Origin: Mucilaginibacter sp.
GTDB lineage: Bacteria; Bacteroidota; Bacteroidia; Sphingobacteriales; Sphingobacteriaceae
DNA length: 64,000 bases
Direction of reading: 5' to 3'
Assembly: GCF_028287845.1 (NCBI RefSeq)
Contig: NZ_JAQBOW010000162.1
Coordinates: forward strand, 1 to 64,000
The notes under the pieces are model-generated. The model was not told the DNA's origin and searched no databases. It saw nothing but the letters and a program-made list of their open reading frames with translations. The position numbers and the translations under genes are program-made. Of the stretch, positions 7,811 to 17,500 are shown piece by piece (position 1 is the stretch's first letter; the number at the start of each line of letters is the position of its first letter).

Positions 7811-9078
7811 TCTATCCACTCAAATTTGGTATAGGGCACTAATACCTCAGGTATTTTAATGCCTTGGTCTGTTTGATTGTTTTCTAATAATGTTGCCACT
7901 ATACGTGGCAAAGCCAAAGCACTGCCATTAAGCGTATGCGCCAATTGAGTTTTCCCCTCGGCATTACGAAAACGCAGCTTTAAACGGTTACTCTGAAAAG
8001 TTTCGAAGTTTGATACCGATGATACCTCCAGCCAGCGTTGTTGCGCCGCACTCCAGGTTTCCATATCATAAGTAAGGGCCGAGGCAAAACCCATATCACC
8101 ACCACAAAGACGAAGTACACGATAAGGCAAACCTAATTTTTGCAACAGGCTTTGTACATGCGCGCTCATTTGCTCTAACACTTGGTATGATGTTTCGGGG
8201 TTTACCACCTGTACAATCTCTACTTTATCAAACTGATGCAAACGGTTAAGGCCACGCACATGCGCGCCATATGACCCAGCCTCGCGACGGAAACAAGGTG
8301 TATGTCCGCAATTTTTTACGGGCAGTTCATCTGCTTTTAATATTACATCGCGATATAGGTTGGTAATTGGTACTTCGGCAGTGGGGATAAGGTATAAGTT
8401 ATCTTCATTAACAAAATACATCTGCCCTTCCTTATCCGGTAGCTGGCCTGTACCAAAGCCCGATGCTTCGTTAACCATTAATGGCACGCTTACTTCTCTA
8501 TAACCTGCTTTTTCGGCCTCATCAATAAAAAAGTTAATAAGCGCGCGCTGTAGTTTGGCGCCTTTATTGGTGTAAACGGGAAAGCCCGCGCCGGTTATTT
8601 TAACGCCCAACTCAAAATCTATCAGCTTATATTTAGCAGCCAGCTCCCAATGCGGTAAAGCGTTGGCAGGCAATGCTGGAACGGCGCCATTTTCCAGTAC
8701 CACTTCATTGTCTTCAGGAGTTAACCCTTTTGGTACTGATGAATGCGGCAGGTTGGGTAGTAATACCAGTTTTTGATATAGTTCCTCTTCTATTGCAGCC
8801 AGTTCTTCGCTGTATTTTTTTATGTCTTCTTTCCAAACACCGGTTTTGGCTTTAATGGCTTCGGCCTCGTCTTTTTTGCCACTACGCATTAACTCGCCTA
8901 TCTGTTTCGCTGCCGAGTTTGCTTCTGCGGATGTATTATCCAATTTAGCCTGGGTTTGGCGACGAGTGTCATCCAATTGGATAACTTCATCGACTAAATT
9001 AGCCTGTTTAAAATTTTTTACAGCTAAACGTTCTAAAACCTGTTCCCTGTTATCGCGGATATAACTAACTTGCAGCAT
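7807..9078 (-). CDS. serS: Seryl-tRNA synthetase
   Basis: The 423-residue class II synthetase attaches serine to tRNA-Ser. The N-terminal coiled-coil arm that holds the long variable arm of tRNA-Ser is clear (about 30-100, rich in K, E and A). The catalytic domain follows with motif 2 (CFRREAGSYGAHVRGLNRLHQF) and motif 3 (LNGSALALPRIVATLLENNQ). Full length for the family. The upstream spacer shared with rsmI carries heptad repeats. Confidence 0.97.
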   Translation of the reverse strand: MLQVSYIRDNREQVLERLAVKNFKQANLVDEVIQLDDTRRQTQAKLDNTSAEANSAAKQIGELMRSGKKDEAEAIKAKTGVWKEDIKKYSEELAAIEEELYQKLVLLPNLPHSSVPKGLTPEDNEVVLENGAVPALPANALPHWELAAKYKLIDFELGVKITGAGFPVYTNKGAKLQRALINFFIDEAEKAGYREVSVPLMVNEASGFGTGQLPDKEGQMYFVNEDNLYLIPTAEVPITNLYRDVILKADELPVKNCGHTPCFRREAGSYGAHVRGLNRLHQFDKVEIVQVVNPETSYQVLEQMSAHVQSLLQKLGLPYRVLRLCGGDMGFASALTYDMETWSAAQQRWLEVSSVSNFETFQSNRLKLRFRNAEGKTQLAHTLNGSALALPRIVATLLENNQTDQGIKIPEVLVPYTKFEWID

Positions 9079-9109
9079 TGATATTATTTTTAGGCAAAGA
9101 TATAAATAA

Positions 9110-9199
9110 GTCGATAGTCCATAGTCTATGGTCCATAGTTATTTGAGTTTAGTAAAATTCATATGGCTATGGTTTATCGTCCATGGACTATGGACAACC
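9110..9199. repeat. Heptad-phased repeat arrays in the serS-rsmI divergent spacer
   Basis: GTCGATA, GTCCATA, GTCTATG, GTCCATA run in register at 9110-9137, and GTTTATC, GTCCATG, GACTATG, GACAACC at 9172-9199. These are the same words as in the array before tadA. They occupy most of the 130-bp region that must also hold the promoters of both genes. Confidence 0.8.
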
Positions 9200-9208
9200 T
9201 CACAACCC

Positions 9209-9886
9209 ATGAACCAAACCGGTAAACTATACCTTGTACCCACCCCAATAGGCAACCTGGAGGATATGACCTTTAGAGCCATACGTGTATTAAAAGAGGC
9301 CGACCTGATATTGGCTGAAGATACCCGTACATCGGCCCCTATGCTGAAGCATTTTGATATTCATCAGAAAGTTTTTTCGCATCACCAGCATAATGAGCAT
9401 CAATCATCTAACGAGATAGTTAAGTTTTTGCTGGAGGGCAAGAACATCGCTTTAATATCCGATGCGGGTACACCAGCCATATCCGATCCGGGTTTTTACC
9501 TGGTGCGCGAGGCTTTGAAGTATAATATAGCGGTAGAATGCCTGCCCGGCGCTACGGCCTTTGTGCCCGCGCTGGTTAACTCGGGTTTCCCTACTGATAA
9601 ATTTTGTTTTGAGGGATTTTTGCCTTTGAAAAAAGGTCGCCAAACCCGCTATAAATTTTTAGCAGACGAGGAGCGCACCATTATACTTTATGAATCGCCA
9701 CACCGTTTGTTAAAAACGCTTGATGAAATGGCTACTTATTTTGGATCAGACAGGCAAATATCCGTATCGCGCGAATTGACCAAGATGTTCGAAGAAACAG
9801 TACGCGGTACAGTAACCGAGGTTAAAACTTATTTTGAAACACATCCTGTAAAAGGCGAATTTGTGATTTGTGTTGCGGGGAAATAA
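9209..9886 (+). CDS. rsmI: 16S rRNA (cytidine-1402-2'-O)-methyltransferase
   Basis: From the ATG at 9209 the protein is 225 residues and begins MNQTGKLYLVPTPIGNLEDM, the classic RsmI/YraL N-terminus. LAEDTRTSAPMLKHF and ISDAGTPAISDPGF are signature segments of this tetrapyrrole-methylase-fold enzyme, which 2'-O-methylates C1402 in the ribosomal P site. The longer frame opening at 9128 is rejected because its 27 extra codons are made of the heptad repeat. It lies 31 bp before lnt and may be co-transcribed with it. Confidence 0.95.
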   Translation: MNQTGKLYLVPTPIGNLEDMTFRAIRVLKEADLILAEDTRTSAPMLKHFDIHQKVFSHHQHNEHQSSNEIVKFLLEGKNIALISDAGTPAISDPGFYLVREALKYNIAVECLPGATAFVPALVNSGFPTDKFCFEGFLPLKKGRQTRYKFLADEERTIILYESPHRLLKTLDEMATYFGSDRQISVSRELTKMFEETVRGTVTEVKTYFETHPVKGEFVICVAGK

Positions 9887-9917
9887 AACCAGCGTCAGTT
9901 ACTAACAATATATTTTA

Positions 9918-11561
9918 ATGAAAAAAAACATCCTCCTTTCCATATTCTCCGGCTTGTTATTGTGGTTAGCATGGCCGCCCATGCATTATACTACCGTGTT
10001 TTTATTTTTTGGCCTGGTGCCAATGTTGATAGTGATAGAAAACATCATCAACTCCACATCAACCAAAAAAGGGAGGCGAATATTCAACACCACTTTTTTG
10101 GGATTTTTTATCTGGAACACCTTAAGTATTTATTGGGTATATAACTCTTTGAAGATAGTGGGGTCGTTAGTGGCTATCCCCATATCTCTTATACCCTATA
10201 CCTTAGGGCCATTGCTAATGGCCACCGCATGTTGGCTGTATTACCGTTTAAGGCTGGCTACCAACCGTTGTTGGGGCTTAGCGGGGTTGGTTTGCTTTTG
10301 GATAGCCTACGAGTACCTGCACCAAACCTGGGACCTTAGCTTCCCGTGGATGACTTTGGGTAATGGATTTGCCGTGGCGCACCAATGGGTGCAGTGGTAT
10401 GAGTACACAGGAGTTTATGGCGGCACGATCTGGATATGGGTTATTAATATCCTGATCTTCTTAATTTATATCGGGTTCCGCGAAGCGCAAACCAAACTGG
10501 TAAGACAAAAATTAATTATTGCATTTGTTGCTGTATTGATGTTGCCATTGAGTTGTTCTTTATATAGATATTATTCTTACCAAGAGCAGTCCAACCCATC
10601 AAACATAGTTGTGGCGCAGCCTAATATTGACCCGTATGCTAAAAACGGCGGAATACCTCCTTATGAGCAGGTTGCAACGCTCACCCGCTTGTCTGATTCA
10701 TTAGGGCAGGTTAATACCGAGTTTTTTATATGGCCCGAAACCGCTATTCCCGATCCGATTGATGAGACACATATCCGTACCAACAGCTACTTTACACAGG
10801 CACAGCATTTTTTAAATAAATACAAAAACGGCACAATCATAACCGGGGCCGAAACCTATAAGGTATTTAACACCCGCCAAACCAAAACCGCCACTCTTTA
10901 TGATGGTAACCAGTTTTTCGACAGGTATAACACGGCGGTTAGTATTGAAAATTCGGCCGAGGTGCATTTTTACCATAAATCTAAACTAGTGCCGGGGGCC
11001 GAGTCGTTACCGTTTGGTGATGCCTTATCATTTTTAAAACCGGTGTTTGATCATTTGGGCGGTGCAACCGGAAGCTATGCCGGACAGGAACAGCCAAGCG
11101 AGCTATACGCGCAAAGCGGTATAGGGGCAGCGCCGGTTATTTGCTATGAATCTATCTGGGGCGAATGGGTAGCACAGTCTGTACTTAACGGAGCGCAATT
11201 TATTGCTATTATTACCAACGATGGCTGGTGGGAAAACACATCAGGCAAGGACCAGCACCTGGATTATGCCAAGCTACGCGCCATAGAGACCCGTCGCTGG
11301 ATATGCCGGTCGGCTAATACGGGTATCAGCGCTTTTATTAACCAGCGTGGTGATATTGTACAGCAAACCAAATGGTGGGTTAAAGCCGCGCTAAAACAGG
11401 ATATCAACCTAAACTCCGACCTTACCTTTTATGTAAAGCATGGCGATTATTTGCCTAAAACGGCAAGCTTACTGGCTATTTTACTTGCTTTGTTTTTATT
11501 GGTTAGGGTGCGTTATAACCACCCTGTCATTTCGAAACGAGGTACGAGTGAGAAATCTTAA
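9918..11561 (+). CDS. lnt: Apolipoprotein N-acyltransferase
   Basis: This 547-residue inner-membrane enzyme adds the third acyl chain to lipoproteins. About six N-terminal transmembrane helices (residues 5-215) are followed by a periplasmic nitrilase-type domain. The catalytic triad is visible as Glu in FIWPETAIPD, Lys in FYHKSKLVPGAES and Cys in PVICYESIWGEW. A final helix (about 510-530) returns to the membrane. The last 11 codons and the stop are encoded by the left inverted repeat of the downstream GIY-YIG element, so the natural C-terminus was probably replaced. Confidence 0.95.
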   Translation: MKKNILLSIFSGLLLWLAWPPMHYTTVFLFFGLVPMLIVIENIINSTSTKKGRRIFNTTFLGFFIWNTLSIYWVYNSLKIVGSLVAIPISLIPYTLGPLLMATACWLYYRLRLATNRCWGLAGLVCFWIAYEYLHQTWDLSFPWMTLGNGFAVAHQWVQWYEYTGVYGGTIWIWVINILIFLIYIGFREAQTKLVRQKLIIAFVAVLMLPLSCSLYRYYSYQEQSNPSNIVVAQPNIDPYAKNGGIPPYEQVATLTRLSDSLGQVNTEFFIWPETAIPDPIDETHIRTNSYFTQAQHFLNKYKNGTIITGAETYKVFNTRQTKTATLYDGNQFFDRYNTAVSIENSAEVHFYHKSKLVPGAESLPFGDALSFLKPVFDHLGGATGSYAGQEQPSELYAQSGIGAAPVICYESIWGEWVAQSVLNGAQFIAIITNDGWWENTSGKDQHLDYAKLRAIETRRWICRSANTGISAFINQRGDIVQQTKWWVKAALKQDINLNSDLTFYVKHGDYLPKTASLLAILLALFLLVRVRYNHPVISKRGTSEKS

Positions 11562-11924
11562 ACGTGCGATAGGATATGGAACTATAATTTTTATCTTTAT
11601 ATCACAACCAACCCTGAAAAGACCGTTTTGTATATAGGCGTCACAAACGATTTAAGCAGGCGGCTATTTGAGCATACCGAGAACAAAGGAAATCCGAAAA
11701 CATTTGCAGGGAAATATTACTGCTATAACCTTGTCTATTTCGAGCATTTTACTCATATCGTCTTCGCTATAGAAAGAGAAAAACAACTAAAAAAACTCCG
11801 ACGCGAAAAGAAAGATGCATTAATTGATTCTTTCAATCCCAATTGGAGATTTTTAAACGTAGATGTGAGCGAATGATTTGCGAAGTGTATAAGATTTCTC
11901 ACTCGTACCTCGTTTCGAAATGAC
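11526..11924. mobile_element. GIY-YIG nuclease element bounded by perfect 35-bp inverted repeats
   Basis: Positions 11526-11560 and 11890-11924 are exact reverse complements over all 35 bases. The outer ends start GTCATTTCGAAACGAGG and the inner ends finish AGAAATCTTA. Between them lies little more than one GIY-YIG reading frame. The left arm overlaps the end of lnt. There is no obvious direct target duplication and no transposase. This looks like a compact mobile or selfish unit whose only protein is a small nuclease. The mobility is inferred from structure. Confidence 0.65.
11576..11876 (+). CDS. Small GIY-YIG endonuclease, start disturbed
   Basis: The body reads YLYITTNPEKTVLYIGVTND, then LSRRLFEH, and further on AIEREKQLKKLRREKKDALI and NPNW. 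This is the single-domain GIY-YIG (UPF0213/YhbQ-like) nuclease with its two Tyr, Arg, Glu and Asn positions. In the main frame there is no ATG between the lnt stop (11559-11561) and the motif; the first conventional start is a TTG at 11628, inside the fold. An ATG at 11576 is out of frame by one base, and dropping C11582 would restore MEYNFYLYITTN. Either the start is frameshifted or a non-standard start is used. The main frame is continuous with that of lnt. Confidence 0.65.
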
Positions 11925-11935
11925 ACGGGATAGGG

Positions 11936-12796
11936 TTACTTATCCCCCTCTTCCCTGCTCAAAATAAATGCCAGCAGATCATGTATGGGTTGCTTAATGA
12001 CCTTGCCAATATTTATGCCCTGGGCTTGGCAAAGGGCGGTGAGCTCGGTAGCGAAAACATAGGCTATAGAACCTACAAAATGACATTTATATTTATTGTA
12101 TTCGGGATATGATCTAATATTGGTATCGATAAACTCTTGTAACCCTTTATTAATGAGTGATTTTCCATATTCGCTTCTGCGGATAACATTTAAAAACCGT
12201 GCGAACGATGCCAGATAGGCGTTTGCGCCGGGTCTTTGGTAAATGTTTTGAATAACCTCTTCTTTGGTTAGTTGGTAAGTATTGTTAAAAATGGTATTTA
12301 CCTCATCGGGCATCATACCATATAAAAAATCGGTTATAAGGGCTTTGCCAAACCAGGTACCAGAGCCTTCATCGCCCAAAATATAACCCAGGCCATGTTT
12401 GCCCGAGTGAATTTCTTCTCCATCAAAAAAAGATATGTTAGAGCCAGTGCCTAATACACAACACAACCCTTTTTCGTGCCCGCAGGTTGCGTAGGCCGAA
12501 CCTAACAGGTCACTGTCAACACTTATATAGGCTTTGGCAAATAACTGGCTCAGCGCATTTGATAGTATCTCGTGCCTGTCCGGACTGGAGCAGCCGGCGC
12601 CAAAAAAGTATATTTCTTTAACATCTGCATTAAAGGCCATCATTTCTGGCACCTGGTCCTGCAGTATTTTTACTATCTCTTTTTCGGTTAAAAAATAAGG
12701 GTTAAGGCCGGAGGTTTTGAATTCCCTTGCATCATGCCCGGGCTGCTTAAGCAACCAATCTGTTTTTGATGATCCGCTATCCGCAATTAAGATCAT
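11936..12796 (-). CDS. BadF/BadG/BcrA/BcrD ATPase-family kinase (N-acetylglucosamine kinase-like)
   Basis: This 286-residue ASKHA-fold protein has the phosphate-1 motif ADSGSSKTDWLL at the N-terminus, a middle segment CCVLGTGSNISFFDG and GLGYILGDEGSGTWFGKAL, all typical of the GlcNAc-kinase-like BadF family. It would phosphorylate an amino sugar, probably recovered from cell-wall turnover; the sugar is inferred. It overlaps the upstream response-regulator gene by 4 bp (ATGA), so the two are translationally coupled, an unusual partnership. Confidence 0.82.
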   Translation of the reverse strand: MILIADSGSSKTDWLLKQPGHDAREFKTSGLNPYFLTEKEIVKILQDQVPEMMAFNADVKEIYFFGAGCSSPDRHEILSNALSQLFAKAYISVDSDLLGSAYATCGHEKGLCCVLGTGSNISFFDGEEIHSGKHGLGYILGDEGSGTWFGKALITDFLYGMMPDEVNTIFNNTYQLTKEEVIQNIYQRPGANAYLASFARFLNVIRRSEYGKSLINKGLQEFIDTNIRSYPEYNKYKCHFVGSIAYVFATELTALCQAQGINIGKVIKQPIHDLLAFILSREEGDK

Positions 12797-13173
12797 GGAG
12801 CCAATTCGTCGAGTATTTTTTTAGTAAGAGGTTTATGAATAAACTGGGTAATGTACTTGTTATCAAATGATTTCTTTATATCTGTAGGATCAAGTGATGA
12901 TGAAAGTATAAATATTTTAATGTTATTCTTATCAATATCAAGCTTATCAAACGCCTGCAAAAACTCAAAGCCGTTCATTACGGGCATGCGCAGGTCCAGA
13001 AAAATAACATCGGGTTTAACACTGCCATCGCGCAGGGAATCAATAGCCTCGGCAGGCGATTGTCTAACAACTATATTTTGGGCGAAGTTACAATTGGCCA
13101 ATAGCTTGCTGGTGACAAAATTATCTATGTAATTGTCATCAATCAGCAAGCAAGTGTTATAATATTCAGCCAT
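12793..13173 (-). CDS. CheY-like single-domain response regulator
   Basis: This is a 126-residue receiver domain with nothing attached. The acidic pair is in CLLIDDNYIDN (about 11-12), the phospho-acceptor Asp in DVIFLDLRMPVMNG (about 60), and the switch Ser and Lys in IFILSSS and FIHKPL. It resembles the CheY-like regulators common in Sphingobacteriaceae, usually partnered with hybrid or PAS kinases elsewhere. Its stop codon overlaps the start of the sugar kinase gene. Confidence 0.9.
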   Translation of the reverse strand: MAEYYNTCLLIDDNYIDNFVTSKLLANCNFAQNIVVRQSPAEAIDSLRDGSVKPDVIFLDLRMPVMNGFEFLQAFDKLDIDKNNIKIFILSSSLDPTDIKKSFDNKYITQFIHKPLTKKILDELAP

Positions 13174-13202
13174 TTAGATCTCAAAAATAACCAAATATTT
13201 GA

Positions 13203-14522
13203 TTATTGGATATTAATATTGTTAGTAATTTGTTTTAAAGTTACTTCTGCTGCTTTTGCCTGGTATTGTGCAGCAAAGAAAGTTGATTGCGCCTGCAGGT
13301 AATTTCTTTGTGCTTCGCGTATTTCTAATGGTGTAATAGTACCTATTTTATACTTATCTAATGATATATCAAGGTTGCGTTTAGCTATCGATACATTTGA
13401 CTGTCCCAGCTTCACCAGGTCTAATCCCGACAGATAAGTTACGTATAAATTACTTATTTGCGCATCAACGTTTAAACGGGTTTGTTTAATATCAATAGCC
13501 GCATTATCTATTTGTATCTTAGCGTTATGCTCTCTGCGCGATTGGTTAAAACCGTTAAATATATTAATAGACGCGGTTAAACCATAGTTTAATCCGTGCG
13601 CGTTTTGCGTTTGGGTAAATCCAGCCGGTGTTTTACTATTGGTCCATGTATAACCGCCCAATACGCCTACCGATGGATAACGTGTAGCCTGTACTTGCTT
13701 AAGGTTGATCTCGGCAATACGTTTATTAATTTCTGACGACAGGATTGCCGGGTTTTGTGATTGCGCGTTATTAATTATATCGCCTAAAACCAGTTTTTCA
13801 TCAACTATGATAGTATCTGTTACCGAAAAATCGGTTTGCAGATCGCGTACCAGCAATTGATTCAAACTTATTTTTGACGCTTTAAATTGCTGTATCTGTG
13901 TTAATAGAGTAGCAGTATCTGTATTTAAATTAACTTGTGCATTCAACACATCAAGGCGTGATGCCCTGCCTACCGAAAACTTATCGTTAGCATAGCGCAG
14001 CTGAGTATGCGATATTGCAATAGCCCCATTTTGCGCCTTTATCTGCTCATACTGATTGATCAAACTATAGTAAGTTAATATTACACTGGCGGTGGTACTG
14101 ATAATTGTATCCCGCAGGCTTACATCGCTTAATTGCTTTATCTGCCTAAGCTGATCAAGATTTGCAAACATGGCAAAGCCGTTAAAAATAGTCCAGTTAA
14201 GACTTGGCCCATAACTTAAATTACTGTTTTTAGCACTTGGGATATTGTTTACCGTACCGTCACTCCGCGTTTGCTGTATAGTTTGTATACTGTTATTTTG
14301 GGTCAGGTCGCCGTTAACAACGGGTAAAAAACCGGCATTACCTATGGTATTATTATTTTGCGATATGGTGCTATAGTTTTGCGCCAGTTTAATGTTATAA
14401 TTATTCTTTAACGCTATTTCAACGGCATCCTTTAAAGTTAATAACGGCGCGCTCTGCCCTTTAACAGTAGCAGTGAATGCTATACAGCAAAAAATGAAGC
14501 AGGCTAATTTTTTAAGTTTCAT
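13203..14522 (-). CDS. TolC-family outer-membrane efflux protein
   Basis: This 439-residue protein has a signal peptide (to about residue 22, VKGQ) and two related halves with long alpha-helical hairpins, e.g. LTLKDAVEIALKNNYNIKLAQ near the N-terminus and YKIGTITPLEIREAQRNYLQAQ near the C-terminus. It is the outer-membrane channel of a tripartite RND pump and the last gene of the MarR-adaptor-RND-TolC operon, 56 bp after the pump gene. Confidence 0.93.
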   Translation of the reverse strand: MKLKKLACFIFCCIAFTATVKGQSAPLLTLKDAVEIALKNNYNIKLAQNYSTISQNNNTIGNAGFLPVVNGDLTQNNSIQTIQQTRSDGTVNNIPSAKNSNLSYGPSLNWTIFNGFAMFANLDQLRQIKQLSDVSLRDTIISTTASVILTYYSLINQYEQIKAQNGAIAISHTQLRYANDKFSVGRASRLDVLNAQVNLNTDTATLLTQIQQFKASKISLNQLLVRDLQTDFSVTDTIIVDEKLVLGDIINNAQSQNPAILSSEINKRIAEINLKQVQATRYPSVGVLGGYTWTNSKTPAGFTQTQNAHGLNYGLTASINIFNGFNQSRREHNAKIQIDNAAIDIKQTRLNVDAQISNLYVTYLSGLDLVKLGQSNVSIAKRNLDISLDKYKIGTITPLEIREAQRNYLQAQSTFFAAQYQAKAAEVTLKQITNNINIQ

Positions 14523-14578
14523 CTGTTTTTATTTTCCAGTGGTATTAAATCAATGACATTCATCTTCTATTAGTCCTT

Positions 14579-17500
14579 CTATTCTTTATCAATCTTTATT
14601 TTTTTTCTGCCGCCTTTATCAACATCACCGGGTTGCACCTCATCCGGGTCATGGCGCTCATCTGATGCAATAAGCACATACATCATTGGTATAATATATA
14701 AAGTTAATACCAGCGAGAACAACATACCGCCAATAATAACTATACCTAACGATACACGGCTTTTTGCACCTGCACCCAATGCCAATGCAATAGGTACAGA
14801 ACCCAATACTACGGCCAAACTTGTCATCAAAATTGGGCGCAGGCGCGAAGTTGCCGCTTCAATCACCGCTTCATATTTGGCCAGGCCATGTTCCATGCGT
14901 TGGTTGGCAAACTCAACAATCAAGATACCGTTTTTGGTTACCAGCCCCACAAGTGTTATTATACCTATTTCGCTAAATATATTCAACGTTTGGTCAAACA
15001 GCCATAATGATAAAAACGCGCCCGCAATTGCCAGCGGTACAGTAAGCATTACGATAACAGGGTCTAAAAAGCTTTCAAACTGTGCAGCCAGAACCAGGTA
15101 TATTAATAGTAACGCAAAGGCAAAGGCAAACAAAATGTTCGATGAGCTTTCAGCATAATCACGCGATGGGCCGCTAAGCGCGGTACTAAATGTATCGTCT
15201 AGCATACTCTTGGCAATACGGTTCATCTCGGTAATACCATCACCTACCGTATGGCCCGGCGATAAGCCCGCCTGTATAGTTGCAGATTTATACCTGTTAA
15301 AATGATATATAGCCGGCGGCGTAGCATCCTCGCTGATATGTACAACGTTATCCAACTGTACTAAGGTACCTTTGGCATTACGCACATATATAGCTTTCAG
15401 GTCAAGCGGCTGATCGCGGTTGGCCCTGTCGGCCTGTGCAATTACCTGGTATTGTTTACCGTTAATAAGGAAATATGCTAAACGCCCGGCGCTATAATAC
15501 AATTGCAGCGCCTGCGCAATATCTGATACCGATACCCCCATATCACGTGCCCTATCCCTATCGGTAACTACTCTTAACTCTGGTTTAGTAAATTTTAAAT
15601 TAACATCCGTATTCTGGAAAACCGGACTCTTTGACACCTCGGCAAAAAAGTCAGGCAATACTTTACGTATTTTCTCAAAATCCTGGTTTTGAATAACAAA
15701 TTGTACCGGCAATGAAGTACGCGCACCACTACCGCCACCGCTTATAGTTTGTTCTTGTACCACAATAGCCCTTGCATCCGGAAACCGGCTCAGTTTTTTA
15801 TTCAGGAAATCGGCTATTTCTTGTTGACTGCGCTTGCGCTGATCTGGCGGAACCAATCCAATACGGCCAAAACCATTGTTAACAGCACCACCGCCACCAC
15901 CACCGGCAGCAACAAACTCCAGGTTTACATTTGCTTCGGGTATGGAATCATCAACCAGGTTGGCAACGTTGTCCATATATTTGGTCATGAACTCGTATGA
16001 TGCGCCTTCTGACCCTGTTACCGAGTAACGGAGTAAGCTACGGTCATCCAATGGTGCTAACTCCGACGGGATAAATTTAGACAGGATAGCAATAATGGCT
16101 ATAGACGCCACCAATATAACTATTGATATCCACCTGTGTTTCATAAACTTGACCAGAGTCTCTGTATAAGAGTTGGTCATGTTTACAAAAAACGGTTCGG
16201 TCCTTTCGTAGAATTTAGATTTTTTTGAATTCTTCCTTATCAGCTTAACATTTAACATGGGTGTTAATGAAAGAGATACAAAAGCCGATATTAATACCGC
16301 ACCTGCTACCACCACCGCAAACTCGCGGAACAACCGGCCCGTAAAGCCTTGTAAGAATACGATAGGTAAAAACACCGCCGCCAGCGTAACCGAAGTTGAT
16401 ATCACCGCGAAAAATATTTCGGCAGACCCTTCAAAAGCCGCTTTTCGGATAGCCATACCCTGTTCCACCTTTTTATAAATATTCTCCGTGACCACAATAC
16501 CATCATCAACCACCAGCCCCGTGGCAAGCACAATACCCAGCAGTGTTAATATATTAATAGAGAAACCAAAAACATACATGATAAAGAAGGCCCCTATTAA
16601 TGATACCGGAATATCAATTAACGGGCGGAACGCTATAAGCCAATCCCTAAAGAACAGGTAAATGATAATTACCACCAGTATGAATGATACCGCCAGGGTC
16701 TCTTCCACTTCGCTGATAGACTGGTTAATAAACTTGGTATTATCCAACGCTACTTTTACGTGTATATCTGCCGGCAGGTCTTTTTGTATCTGGGCCAGCC
16801 TTACATAAAAGTCTTTAGCTATTTGTACATAATTTGCTCCGGGTTGCGGCACAAGAGCCAAAGCAACCTGCGGTATGCCCGAATCTTTAAAAGCCGTTTC
16901 TTCATTGGCCGATCCTAATACGGCGTAACCTACATCGCTTAAGTGGATAACCCGGTTGCTATCTGCCCTGATAATTAAATTGTTAAAATCTTTTTCGGTA
17001 GATAGTTTGCCTATCGCCCTGATAATAACTTCGGTATTATTACCTTCAATTTTACCAGCAGGTAACTCTACGTTCTCAATATTTAAGGCGTTGGTAATAT
17101 CCGTAGCTGTTAAACCTAATGATGCCAGCTTACCCGGATCTATCCATAAACGCATAGCATACTGGCGCTGTCCCTGTACATTGATTGCACTAACACCAGA
17201 TATGGTTTGTAAACCTTCCTGCAAAACGTTTTCGGCATAATCATCAACCTGTGTGATATTACGGGTATCGCTGCTTACGGTGAGCGTAATAATATTATCG
17301 GCACTTGCATCGGCCTTGGTAACTACCGGCGGGGCATTAATGTCCTGCGGTAACTGACGCTGGGCCTGGCCAACTTTATCGCGCACATCATTAGCTGCTG
17401 TTTCCAGGTCGGCATCAAGGTTAAATTCAACAGTGATCTGGCTGCTGCCTACAGAGCTTGTAGATGATATATTACGTATACCGGGTACACCGTTAATTGC

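Noticed and set aside
9128-9208. 27-codon N-terminal extension of rsmI
   Set aside because: The extension is made of heptad repeats; the family N-terminus begins at the ATG at 9209.
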